A DNA stretch of 35,678 bases from CAYFJO01 sp964343305 (GTDB lineage: Bacteria; Planctomycetota; Planctomycetia; Pirellulales; Pirellulaceae), in contig CAYFJO010000063.1 in the NCBI GenBank assembly GCA_964343305.1, positions 1 to 35,678 of the forward strand, in the 5' to 3' direction. Made by a program: the position numbers and the translations under genes. Below are positions 8,288-16,855 of this stretch, one piece after another (the stretch's first letter is position 1; each line of letters begins with the position of its first letter). The notes beneath the pieces were generated by a model that was not told the origin of the DNA, did not search any database, and saw only the letters and a list, made by a program, of their open reading frames with translations.

Positions 8288-9287
8288 TCTTTGGTTGAAT
8301 TGGGCGCCGCCTCTGGCCCACGTCAGTTATGTCGTCGATCCAGAGAAACTCGAGGCCCTGTCCGGCAGTGACTGGGCGTATTTCTTGTCGCCGCTCTCCG
8401 ACCCGTTCTATGTCACACTGATCGTCGTAACTTTGGTCGTTGTCGTGACGCTCTACGCAGCATGTGAACTGCTGCGACCATTGCGCACATTTTGCCGCGA
8501 GATTCACAACCGGCTTTTGATCCATCTGGAGTATGTGCCGTTGGCATTACGACTATCTTTGGGTGTGGCTTTGATCGTGGCGGGAGTGGGTGATGTGATC
8601 TTTGTGCCAAACGTTCCGGCTGGCGGAATTGGCGGGCTGGAAGTTGGCATCGGGTTTTGTTTGGTGTCTGGTTTCATGGTGCGAGCCAGTGGCGTCGCCG
8701 CGTTGTCGGTCTTCGTTTATGGCATGACACAAAGCCATGTTTTGCTAGGCACATTGGAATCGGCCGCAGCCGCATTACTGGTCATCGCTCATGGACCACA
8801 TCGGCCCAGCACGGACAATGTTCTCGACATGGACCCTTTGGGCAAGTCGCTCAAACCGATGTGGGACAAAATCAGTGATCTAACGCCGGTCATCTTGCGG
8901 TTGTCACTGGGCACGACCTTGATCTGGCTGGCAATCACCGAAAAATTCTTCAATCCGCGCGTCTGCGAAGCGGTCGTCATCGACTACGACCTGATGTCGG
9001 TCATCCCGGTTAGCACGGCCATGTGGGTCTTCAGCGTCAGTGCGATCGAACTAGCCGTCGGCCTAATATTGGTGCTAGGCTTGTACACCAGAAGCTTTGC
9101 ATTGATCGCCCTTGTCGTGCTGAGCCTGTCATTCTTCTATTTCAAAGAAGAAGTTGCCGGCCACGTGACATTCTTCGGAGCACTGATCGTGATCATCGTA
9201 ACCGGCGCGGGCCGCTGGAGCATCGATTCGTTAATTGCCCGGGTCACCCGCAATGTGACGGGCACTGCGCAACCTTACGAAATCTAA
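8277..9287 (+). CDS. DoxX-like membrane protein with two related halves
   Basis: This encodes 336 residues and is strongly hydrophobic. The ATG overlaps the end of the peroxidase gene by 11 bases, implying translational coupling. Two segments look alike: VPLALRLSLGVALIVAGVGD (about 86-105) and TPVILRLSLGTTLIWLAITE (about 204-223). Each is followed by further helices, as in DoxX-type four-helix proteins, so the chain looks like a tandem duplication, with an additional N-terminal helix (about 44-66). DoxX proteins are linked to thiol or quinol redox chemistry in membranes. The position after a di-haem peroxidase suggests the pair could exchange electrons, which is inference. Confidence 0.75.
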   Translation: MTNDLWLNWAPPLAHVSYVVDPEKLEALSGSDWAYFLSPLSDPFYVTLIVVTLVVVVTLYAACELLRPLRTFCREIHNRLLIHLEYVPLALRLSLGVALIVAGVGDVIFVPNVPAGGIGGLEVGIGFCLVSGFMVRASGVAALSVFVYGMTQSHVLLGTLESAAAALLVIAHGPHRPSTDNVLDMDPLGKSLKPMWDKISDLTPVILRLSLGTTLIWLAITEKFFNPRVCEAVVIDYDLMSVIPVSTAMWVFSVSAIELAVGLILVLGLYTRSFALIALVVLSLSFFYFKEEVAGHVTFFGALIVIIVTGAGRWSIDSLIARVTRNVTGTAQPYEI

Positions 9288-9372
9288 CAAGATAGGGTGG
9301 GGACTCTTGCCCGCCGTGTAATGGGGTGACGGCACGAGTGCCCGTCCCACATTCAACTTCTCAGCAAACGGC

Positions 9373-10440
9373 TTACTTCTCGGCAACGTTCGGATCGACG
9401 AGTGGCGGCATCTTGTAGCCTTCCATCTCAAGCAACGCATGAAGAGTTGACAGACGCGCGTAAGGAGATTTGAGCAGACGCCCAACCGTTGGGTTGCCAC
9501 TACCAGTGAGTTCGCCCATTTTGGCTTGAACGGTTTTCACCACGTCAACTGCCTCCGCTATTTTCAATTCCTCGAACAACTTGCCTGCCGACGCAATCTC
9601 TTGAGAGAGTTCCGTAATGGCACGACGCTGGTCGGCTGTTGGAACACTGGACGAAGTCTTTTGCGTGGTTGGCGTTGTTTTCGATGCCACCACTTGCCGG
9701 CCAGTCTTCTTATCACCACTCAGAATGGTCGCAGCAGTGATCCAAACACTCGTTGCGTGAACGTATTTCTTCTGTCCGGGAATGTACCATCCTTCAAATT
9801 CGAGTTCGTCGCCGGCGCGAGCGAATCGATAATCGGAAATGTTGACCGTGATCTTTGCGTCCGCGGCCAGGTCGGCGGTGTAAGTCGTCTTGCCAGTTGT
9901 CACCGTCATCCGTCCGCCTTTGGCATTTCGCAGCATTCCTTTGACCACAAACGACGCAGTATTTTCCGGTTCTTCTTCTTTGGGTTTGGTGCCGACAAGG
10001 AATGATCCCTTCTTAGGCGCTTTGGCGACTCCGACGGGCGGAGCTGCCGCGACCGGGGCATTGGCCTTTTTCGTCAGATCCTCGCGCGACGAGAACACTT
10101 TCAATTTGGTAATCGGCTCCCGAGCCTTTCCCGACGGCTCCCCTTTGCGATTGGTCAAAAACAGGCCGGAAAACTCGACAGGCATTCCCGTTTGCAGCCA
10201 ACTCGGTTCGGCTTCACCCTTCATGAAGACATCCTTGGGCACCGCCTCGACGCGGATGTACCACTCGTCGCCGCCGATGTTCTTGACGTGAAAGATTCCT
10301 TTCTCGATGGCTTTGATTTCGCCGGCGGAACTGACTTTCTCTTTCGGCAATTTCGGCTGGCCTTGAGCCGAGACTTGGGCGGACATCAACATGATTGCGA
10401 GGATCGCGACGACCCACGTGGTGAAACGGGAAGCAGACAT
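9373..10440 (-). CDS. Secreted protein of unknown function
   Basis: This encodes 355 residues. The start at 10440 is chosen over a longer reading because it begins with a clean signal peptide (MSASRFTTWVVAILAIML...) and has AAAGG about 9 bases upstream. Two beta-rich segments (about 40-130 and 160-250) each carry a GEIKAIEKG- or KGMLRNAKGG-like opening and read like OB/SH3-type folds. A Ser/Thr/Ala-rich linker follows, and then a helical C-terminal segment (about 275-355). No catalytic motif is visible. Similar layouts are common among planctomycete exported proteins, but I cannot name a family. It is convergent with the DoxX-like gene and appears to be monocistronic. Confidence 0.75.
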   Translation of the reverse strand: MSASRFTTWVVAILAIMLMSAQVSAQGQPKLPKEKVSSAGEIKAIEKGIFHVKNIGGDEWYIRVEAVPKDVFMKGEAEPSWLQTGMPVEFSGLFLTNRKGEPSGKAREPITKLKVFSSREDLTKKANAPVAAAPPVGVAKAPKKGSFLVGTKPKEEEPENTASFVVKGMLRNAKGGRMTVTTGKTTYTADLAADAKITVNISDYRFARAGDELEFEGWYIPGQKKYVHATSVWITAATILSGDKKTGRQVVASKTTPTTQKTSSSVPTADQRRAITELSQEIASAGKLFEELKIAEAVDVVKTVQAKMGELTGSGNPTVGRLLKSPYARLSTLHALLEMEGYKMPPLVDPNVAEK

Positions 10441-11003
10441 GGTGTATACCTTTCGCGAAAGGCCAGAGAGCTGGTAGGAAATCGCGGGCATGAGGGAACT
10501 CGGTCCGAGGGATTGCAATTGGCCAACGACTTACTGCAATCGCCGTTCCATTTCGGCATGAAAGTTGAATGAAACTGGGCAGAAACCAGGTTGTGCGAAA
10601 TCCCCGTTGATTTTCGTGGATGCTGCCCACCTGCACTACGAATTGAACCTGTTTTATCCAGACGAGCGCGCCCGCGCGCGCGGTTGCGCGCGCGAATGTG
10701 ACCAATCACACGGCTTGTTCAAAAAATCGAATTGTCGAGCACTTTCAAACGACGTGGAACCACCATGAGTAAGTCAACTGGATTTTCAAGCACTGGGAGC
10801 CCTGGAAGCATCCGCACATCGCGAAGGTTCCTCGTTCTGCTAGTCGTGGATTTCTTATTTTCTTGTGAGCATTCTTGGGACAACTCAGAGGAACGAAGGG
10901 CGCAAAGAAAGTTGGGAATGATAATCTCTGCGCTCTTCGTTTCTCTGCGTTGCAAGAAACAGCATGTCCACTCAACGTTTTTTGGTTGCGGCCAAGGCCG
11001 CGC
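10441..11003. other. Non-coding interval
   Basis: No coding segment is supported. The interval holds an alternating CG tract at 10664-10694. It also holds an imperfect inverted pair in which GGAACGAAGGGCGCAAAGAAA (about 10890) faces CTCTGCGCTCTTCGTTTCTC (about 10926). Short frames here are low quality and overlap on both strands. Confidence 0.5.
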
Positions 11004-11073
11004 CGTTTAACGCCGAGCCGGAAGGCGAGAGCGATTCGATGCGCCCCTCACCTTTCCGGCTTGGCGTTAAGCG
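11004..11073. repeat. REP-like inverted repeat, copy A
   Basis: The left arm, CGTTTAACGCCGAGCCGGAAG (from 11004), faces an imperfect complementary arm at 11051-11073 (CCTTTCCGGCTTGGCGTTAA...). The arms match the palindrome at 23072-23147 and the half-copy at 27025-27048 with a few substitutions. The right arm lies inside the 3' end of the ferredoxin-repeat gene, so its last residues (LNAKPER and the stop) are encoded by the repeat. Confidence 0.75.
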
Positions 11074-11971
11074 CTGCCGCTCGTGCCTTATTTAGTTCCA
11101 CAAGATATCGGCCTGGCGATTTGTTGAAAGTATCGATCAGACTCTTGTCCGCAAGCCGGATCAGTTGATTGGCAACGACATAGTCCACGCTGTCGTGACC
11201 AAGCGGCTTGCCGCTGCACTTTGCCAGAGAATAAGTTGGTTTTTGTTTCGCGGTAACGGCGCGGTCGAGTTTTTCGAAATATTTTCCAGGCGATTTGTCG
11301 ACAAGGTCCCGGCATTTCCCACTGCACAAGCGAAAGAGGCGATTGCGACAGACATGGTTGATCGTGCCAAAGCCAGGGGCGAATTCCAACAGCGGAGCAT
11401 CGTCGACAACGCACTTCTTCAACGGATAGTGCTGCATTTGCTGCGCGATGAGCTGCTTTTCGATTTTCTCGTTCCATCGTAATCGTTGCTCAAAGTATTT
11501 TTCGACGCACTCTTCACAACAGACGCGGATCTGTTGACCTTCGTCGCCAATCACTTTGGACTTGTAGTTCAATTGTGTTTCGAGGATCACGCAATCTGCC
11601 AGTGGATATGGGTCGCCGACCTCGGTGTCGGCCGGTTCGTCCGCAGAGGAACGAGCGATCATGATTGCCGCGATGATCGCGGCCGTCCAAAGCTGGGACC
11701 ACCAGGACTTCGGCTTTTCGGACGGCGCATCCGGTTGATCGCACCATTGGCCTATAATCTGGTCGCCTGTCAGCTCGACCCAACCCATGCGGATGACCTC
11801 TTCGGGACACGCCTTCATACAATACCCTTCGCCGCCACACTGAAAAGGGCGCTCAAGGGTGGCGAATTCCCAGACATCCATTTCAAGGCAGCAATGTTCG
11901 CACGCTTCGACGCAGTTTCGGCAACCGGTACAAGCATCACGGTTGATCACAGGCAGCCATTTGTAAGGCAT
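11048..11971 (-). CDS. Ferredoxin-type protein fused to three YPLxxC repeats
   Basis: This encodes 307 residues. The start at 11971 is chosen because the ferredoxin motif begins directly after it; the longer open frame upstream is a shadow of the cytochrome gene. Residues about 10-60 hold CTGCRNCVEACEHCC, a standard CX2CX2CX3C iron-sulfur site, then a second, atypical site CGGEGYCMKACP (CX5CX3CP). A hydrophobic helix, LWTAAIIAAIMIA, lies near 100. Three repeats follow, opening YPLADC, YPLKKC and YSLAKC. The first two contain further Cys pairs (VCCEEC, RLCSGKC), and the second and third share a KSPG(K/R)Y segment. They resemble YHS/TRASH-like metal-binding modules; the third has lost most Cys. 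It is probably a membrane-attached electron-transfer or metal-handling protein, last gene of its operon. Confidence 0.75.
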   Translation of the reverse strand: MPYKWLPVINRDACTGCRNCVEACEHCCLEMDVWEFATLERPFQCGGEGYCMKACPEEVIRMGWVELTGDQIIGQWCDQPDAPSEKPKSWWSQLWTAAIIAAIMIARSSADEPADTEVGDPYPLADCVILETQLNYKSKVIGDEGQQIRVCCEECVEKYFEQRLRWNEKIEKQLIAQQMQHYPLKKCVVDDAPLLEFAPGFGTINHVCRNRLFRLCSGKCRDLVDKSPGKYFEKLDRAVTAKQKPTYSLAKCSGKPLGHDSVDYVVANQLIRLADKSLIDTFNKSPGRYLVELNKARAAALNAKPER

Positions 11972-12077
11972 GATTGTCTTTCTGTGGGACGAACTTCTAA
12001 TCCGTCTGCGAACAACTCCCAAAGGACGGATTGAAAATCCGTCATGTGGTTGCTTCGGACGTGAAACCATGCGATCG

Positions 12078-13727
12078 CTAGTCGCCATCTTCGAGAACGA
12101 AATCTTGCCAGACGGTGATTGCCTTCTTGCCGCCTTCGTCGTGCAAGGCTCCGTTCCAAATGGCGAAGGCGATTGACACCGTGTCTCCTGGCTCAAGTTT
12201 GATGAAATTCTCGTCCTCGAATTGCATCGGTCCCGAAAGCACCATCGTCCAGCGATCGTCTTTCCACTGCGCCTGCGCTTTGGCCTTGCGTACCCTCGGT
12301 ATTTGAAACGTAACCGTGCCCGAACCGACGAACGTCCGCACCGTTTCGTTAGTATCTCGTTCCCACGGCAAGGGCGGAATGCCACCCGGTTGATCCGCGG
12401 TGAATCCTTCAACCTCGGTCGATGAGTCACCCGTGTCGCCGGACGCTTTGTTGTCTGCGCGCCAGTACCACACTTCGACCGGCGAAGGACTCCCCAATCC
12501 AATGAACGGCTCTTCGTCGCCGCGATACAATTCCAGCGCCGCCCCATCCATCGTCGCTTTGCTCTCCGGATCGCTGCCGTCATTGTGTGTCGTGTCACGC
12601 CATGCTAATCGCAGCGCGACATTCTTTCCGTCGTGGACCGCTTGGATCTCCAGGTCCGGGTCGGCTCCGTTGCGCCACCACAGTGGCGTCATGCGCAACT
12701 GAATCGGTTTGACATCCGCCCAGAGCGCCGCGTCAAATGACTCCGGCGACACTTCGACGTGTTTGACGATGAGCTTTTCTCTCCGCAAAATGGCTCGCTG
12801 TCGCAAATCTTCATTCGACATAGAAAGAACAAAGTGCGTAATATCCATCATCCGCTCGGGCGAGAGCGTGTCGCGTGAACTAGGCATTGGCGTTCCCGGC
12901 ATTCCCAGCGCAATGCGCAGGTACACCGACGCCGGATCGTGATCACCTTTGAAGATGCCACGCGTAAAATCCCGTGGCTTGGTCGGCAACCCATGGTCGT
13001 CGATCATTTGTTTTCGGCCATCGCCGCGACCTTCGTTGCCGTGGCACATGTGACAACTTTGCTTGAAGTACAAGAACTTGCCGCGGGCGAGAGTTTCTTC
13101 GTCCGGTTCGCCGATCTTGGGAATCTTGACCGCCTGCCCAGATTCCAGACGTTCTTGCAGAAACGCCGCCACACCCTTTTCTTCTGGCTCCTCTTCGTCC
13201 ACCTCGCCGCCTTCTTCTTTCTCGGCCGTTGCGAAGAACAAGCGGCGAAGCCCTGCCTCCCGTAGACGAAGTACTTCCTCGGCGAGCAGCTTTCGTTCAC
13301 GCTTGGACAAGTGTGACCAAGGCAACATTCCCGAACCCGGCATCCCGCGCGAGATTGCCTTTTCGACATCTTCTAAAGTTGGATTGCGTTTCTCCGAACT
13401 GATCAGACGAAACTGGTCTCCACCAAAATCTCGTGGCTTGGGAAACAACAACCACGAGGCGTACCCTTGGCCATCGCCATCGACGCCGTGACAACCAACA
13501 CAATGACGTTCGTAAAGCTCCCGCCGCTCCGTGGCGATTTTCTCTTCGCGGTTATCCCTTTGCGATGTGTTGACGTGATTTGGGTCTTTCGGTTTGTCGT
13601 TGGACGACACCGGCTCGTTTGTTTGACAACCGATCGCGAAGACGGTGCACAAGATGGTTGCAACAACGCGGAGCAATCGGATTGCACTTTGCCGGTCAAC
13701 GCCGAGCGATAGGTCCTGGTGCATCAT
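12078..13727 (-). CDS. Di-haem c-type cytochrome lipoprotein with EB_dh-type haem domain
   Basis: This encodes 549 residues. The N-terminal hydrophobic segment ends at a plausible lipobox (FAIGC, Cys34), so the protein is probably a lipoprotein facing the periplasm. Two class I cytochrome domains carry CVGCH at 76-80 and CHMCH at 225-229, each with a later Met-rich RGMPGSGM or LGMPGTPMP ligand segment. They are separated by a Glu-rich linker (about 168-185). The C-terminal part (about 310-549; PLWWRNGAD...LEIQAVHDGKNVALRLAWRD) resembles the haem-b-binding gamma-subunit domain of ethylbenzene dehydrogenase and nitrite oxidoreductase-type complexes. GGAG lies 8 bases before the ATG. It lies 44 bases after the zinc-ribbon gene and 106 bases before the ferredoxin gene. 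Its likely role is electron transfer. Confidence 0.85.
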   Translation of the reverse strand: MMHQDLSLGVDRQSAIRLLRVVATILCTVFAIGCQTNEPVSSNDKPKDPNHVNTSQRDNREEKIATERRELYERHCVGCHGVDGDGQGYASWLLFPKPRDFGGDQFRLISSEKRNPTLEDVEKAISRGMPGSGMLPWSHLSKRERKLLAEEVLRLREAGLRRLFFATAEKEEGGEVDEEEPEEKGVAAFLQERLESGQAVKIPKIGEPDEETLARGKFLYFKQSCHMCHGNEGRGDGRKQMIDDHGLPTKPRDFTRGIFKGDHDPASVYLRIALGMPGTPMPSSRDTLSPERMMDITHFVLSMSNEDLRQRAILRREKLIVKHVEVSPESFDAALWADVKPIQLRMTPLWWRNGADPDLEIQAVHDGKNVALRLAWRDTTHNDGSDPESKATMDGAALELYRGDEEPFIGLGSPSPVEVWYWRADNKASGDTGDSSTEVEGFTADQPGGIPPLPWERDTNETVRTFVGSGTVTFQIPRVRKAKAQAQWKDDRWTMVLSGPMQFEDENFIKLEPGDTVSIAFAIWNGALHDEGGKKAITVWQDFVLEDGD

Positions 13728-13771
13728 CTATTTTCTCCGTCCGGTTCTCGGCTTGATTCGTGTGTGTGTTG

Positions 13772-14458
13772 TCAGTCGGCTTGCAGCCATTGGTAGGTCC
13801 ATAACGGGTTACCACACGGTTGGCACTGATCTTCATTGTCCAACGGCCGGCCGTGGCAGTGTGGACAATCGGCGATGGCAGGTAGGTAGGACAACTGGTC
13901 GTTTCGCAACTCAGCCGCCCGCAAGGAATCTTGAAATGCCGTTGCCGTGACGATGCTGACGGCCAAAGGAAACAACGGATACAACACCAGCGGCGCGCGG
14001 CCGGCCTCGGGAAACGTCCGCGCCAAGTTGCTTGCGAAGGCGAGCCGCCGGTCATCGGAATCGAGATCGAGGTAGTGCGAAAGGAGCATCGCCGCTTTTC
14101 GAATATTCCTCCAATGCTCGCCCAGTCGCAATCGTGCCAGCCAATTCAGATACCAATCGTCATCGATTGCGGCATAGCCGCTTCGTTTGACTTCATCGAC
14201 GGACTGCGCGATTTGAAAAAGTTCGATTTCGATTTCTGCATGGCGCTGGCTCTTTTCTTCGGACACCGGGGCCAACATCGAATCCATCCCAAACGCCCGC
14301 TGCACGTCGTCGTGAACGCGAGTAAACATCGTGTTCCGCAACACGGTCATGCCCGTCGCCAGGCTTTGCGTCACCACCATGCCGTCACTTCGCTGCTCGT
14401 GTCGGTCAAGTTCGCCGGCAGCTTCGCTTCGTCGTACAGCGCACTTTGCGAGTTCCAT
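13772..14458 (-). CDS. Hypothetical protein with C-terminal zinc ribbon
   Basis: This encodes 228 residues, mainly helical. Residues near 197-217 contain CPHCHG...CQPCGNP, two CXXC knuckles consistent with a zinc ribbon. A moderately hydrophobic stretch lies around 160-175 (VLYPLFPLAVSIVTATAF). No known family is recognised. AGGA lies about 11 bases upstream of the ATG. The gene heads the cluster followed by the di-haem lipoprotein and the ferredoxin-repeat protein, all on the minus strand, so it may help to assemble or regulate that redox module; this is inferred from position only. Confidence 0.7.
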   Translation of the reverse strand: MELAKCAVRRSEAAGELDRHEQRSDGMVVTQSLATGMTVLRNTMFTRVHDDVQRAFGMDSMLAPVSEEKSQRHAEIEIELFQIAQSVDEVKRSGYAAIDDDWYLNWLARLRLGEHWRNIRKAAMLLSHYLDLDSDDRRLAFASNLARTFPEAGRAPLVLYPLFPLAVSIVTATAFQDSLRAAELRNDQLSYLPAIADCPHCHGRPLDNEDQCQPCGNPLWTYQWLQAD

Positions 14459-14989
14459 GACAGCACCATTCCTAGAAAAGAAAAATTACAAGATAAAAAG
14501 AAAACGTCGCCGAACCGTTGGACGTAAAACTCGAACCGATGCAAGGTTGGCGAGGTCCGGCACAGCCGTGCAGCGATTTCGGGTCGACGACGTCATAGCT
14601 GGGGATTGTTTGAACATTCCCTCGACAAGAGTTGTGGTATTGCGATAGGCGCCTCTCCTTGTTCAATGAGTCTTTACGTGCCAGATATACAGGTCGCGTT
14701 GCACGCAGGTGCAATTAGCGCGCCGTTTCTCACCATGGATGCATAACGGCTCGAACATTGGGTGCGCGCGGCACAAGTCATGTCGTGCACACAATTCACG
14801 CGCACAGCAGCCCGGTGCGCTGCCGCGCAAATTAAAGCGTAAGTCTTGAAATTGCACACTTTTGAATGGGAACGGTTTTGGCCGAAGGCCAAATTCACGT
14901 GAATCGGCCGTGCTTTTGTGTGGCTACGATCGCACACCGCGCGCGCGAATCGTCACGGTGTACTTTGGACGGAAACTCGCCGAATCCAC
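14459..14989. other. Non-coding interval, GC-alternating tracts
   Basis: No gene is supported here. The stretch holds several blocks of alternating purine-pyrimidine sequence, such as GTGCGCGCGGCAC near 14762 and CCGCGCGCGCG at 14938-14948. It probably includes the promoter of the minus-strand redox operon near its left end. Confidence 0.5.
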
Positions 14990-15140
14990 CTACGAAGGAA
15001 TCGCAAAGCAAAACTCGCTGCCACGACCCTTCTCGGATTCAACCCAGATTCGACCGCCGTGCAATTCGACGATCTTACGGCATGTGGTCAGGCCGATTCC
15101 TGTTCCGAAGATTTTCGAATCGCTGTGCAAGCCGTGCTTC
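14990..15140 (-). pseudogene. Histidine kinase C-terminal relic (HATPase G box)
   Basis: In one minus-strand frame, ending at a TAG at 14990-14992, the translation reads LHSDSKIFGTGIGL, then CRKIVELHGGRIWVES, then GRGSEFCFAIPS and stop. This is the G2-box end of a sensor histidine kinase ATPase domain, with the correct spacing and a natural C-terminus. The rest of the ATPase domain (N, G1 and F boxes) and the phospho-acceptor domain are missing: the frame runs straight into the neighbouring cysteine-repeat gene, whose stop lies at 15148. It is therefore a decayed 3' remnant rather than a working gene. Confidence 0.8.
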
Positions 15141-15147
15141 GTGCACC

Positions 15148-16602
15148 CTACAAATGATCGTCGCGTAGGTTGTCTGGCACTTCGGACCAGTTTCTCCAGA
15201 CGCGTCCGCTCGTTGCCAACCGCCGCAGTTCGAGACTGCCTTTATCCACAACGACCACCAATCGCTTCAGCATCCCCGTGGCCAACAAGATGTAGTTGGT
15301 CGAAGTCTCGGACATCCGCCAATTTCGCCAGCGATCAAGTCCGGGATATTCCGCGAAGATGCGCACCAATCGCGGTTCGTCCTTGGTCACCCGCTTGACC
15401 GAGCGGCAAGCGACGCAACAGCCACTTTCGATCGACGTTGGATTCACACGATCGCTGCACATCGAACATTCGGCCAGTGCCGATTCCAGCACGCGTGTCC
15501 CCGTGACCGGGCAATCCGCGAGATACTTTGGCAACACACATTGTCCGGTTGCCGTACACGTCTCCAAATCCTCGGGCAGCACGCGACGGCCCGATTTTCC
15601 GCATGCGACAATCACATCCGCAACCGTGATTCGGCCATCGTCGGTCGCCACAATCTCGTAAGACTCTTTGCCCGTGTAGCTGCAGCGAAATGGCGGTGGC
15701 CGTTCCAACCCGTCGGCCAACATTTGGGCCCATCCCGTAAATGCCAACTCCGCCGTCTTCTCGCCGATTTGAAAAACCAGCTTGCCTGTGGCGAATTTAC
15801 ACCAAATCACCGTTCGCGCGACAATGTCGACGGCCGCCCGTCCTAACGATTCCGCTGCCAGTTTCTGTCCCGCCTCGTTCCACTTTTGAATCAACGCCTC
15901 GGATGGCTTGCGAGTGAGACGATCCGCCGGTTGGATGTCGTCCAGCCGCAATGCGCTGACCAACAGCGGATCGACCACCGCGGCCTGTTCGTCGAGCAAC
16001 ACGTGCGCCAAGTTCAACTTCGGATCTCCGTCCGACGTTCCATAGCGATAGGTCAACCGGAAAAACGCCCGGTCCTCCAAGCTACAGCCGCCCAGTTGAA
16101 CGCGGCCATCCGCAACTTGATACGCGTCGTACAGCTTCGGTGTCAAATCGTGTACGCGATCCGACGCTTGTCGCGGCATCGCGTAAAGCGTCCGGTCGTC
16201 AGCGTTCAGCCGACTGACCAACCACTCGAACAGCGGCGAGATCGGCGTAATCGTCTCCGCGTCGTGGTGGCTCTCCGAGACCCGACCGTCAGGATTCGGA
16301 GTTTCAGCACCAGATTGGCCGTTGTCCGAAGTAAAGCAAAAGCGAACCACTTCGGCATCCGCTAAGTTGCCCTCTTCGTCCTCGGGCAGTTGAAATGAAA
16401 ACTCGCCTGTTTCGTCTTCGTGGACGTCAAGCTTCAGTGACTCCAGCGCAAACAGCGTAAACTCGCGCGCACGCTCAGCGGCTGCATCCAAGGATCGTTC
16501 GTTCGCGGGTTCGTTCACAGATGAGAAGAGAGGAAGTGAGGACCGTGTCAACCAGTTTTGCAGCCAAGCTTCTGAAGGCTTCTGAGACATCGGAAGTTTC
16601 AT
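15148..16602 (-). CDS. Hypothetical protein with tandem Cys repeats
   Basis: This encodes 484 residues. No known family is recognised. The N-terminal and middle parts look like a globular, acidic soluble domain. Residues about 320-400 hold at least four tandem units of about 16 residues built on Cys-x-x-(S/T)-Gly-x-x-Val-Leu: CGKSGRRVLPED, CTATGQCVLPKYL, CPVTGTRVLESAL and CSMCSDRVNP. They are followed by CCVACRS. Such Cys-Thr-Gly repeats probably fold as small zinc-binding knuckles. GGAAAG precedes the ATG at 16602 by about 9 bases; an internal ATG four codons on is an alternative start. The gene is divergent from the dinG-like helicase gene. Confidence 0.7.
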   Translation of the reverse strand: MKLPMSQKPSEAWLQNWLTRSSLPLFSSVNEPANERSLDAAAERAREFTLFALESLKLDVHEDETGEFSFQLPEDEEGNLADAEVVRFCFTSDNGQSGAETPNPDGRVSESHHDAETITPISPLFEWLVSRLNADDRTLYAMPRQASDRVHDLTPKLYDAYQVADGRVQLGGCSLEDRAFFRLTYRYGTSDGDPKLNLAHVLLDEQAAVVDPLLVSALRLDDIQPADRLTRKPSEALIQKWNEAGQKLAAESLGRAAVDIVARTVIWCKFATGKLVFQIGEKTAELAFTGWAQMLADGLERPPPFRCSYTGKESYEIVATDDGRITVADVIVACGKSGRRVLPEDLETCTATGQCVLPKYLADCPVTGTRVLESALAECSMCSDRVNPTSIESGCCVACRSVKRVTKDEPRLVRIFAEYPGLDRWRNWRMSETSTNYILLATGMLKRLVVVVDKGSLELRRLATSGRVWRNWSEVPDNLRDDHL

Positions 16603-16855
16603 TCCGATATCTTTCCAATCCCAATAACATAATCGTTGCCACTTTCCCAGCGAACTTCAATATCCAAATCCATAAACATTTTGACAACTTCGAGATGCGT
16701 CGTCGTATATTTGGACAATTGCGAAGTGAAAAATTGCAGTCATCCGTGGCTCTGGTGGTAGGAACGTCGGTTTCTTGATATTGTGACCTCCCCTCGATGA
16801 TCGGACACGGACGGGCGAGGACGCCCATCTTACCGCAGCACGGGACGGCGCCCTC

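Noticed and set aside
9293..9355. Terminator between the DoxX-like gene and the secreted protein gene
   Set aside because: The region has partly complementary GTGGGGACTCTTGCCC and GAGTGCCCGTCCCAC blocks, but pairing is imperfect and there is no T-run.
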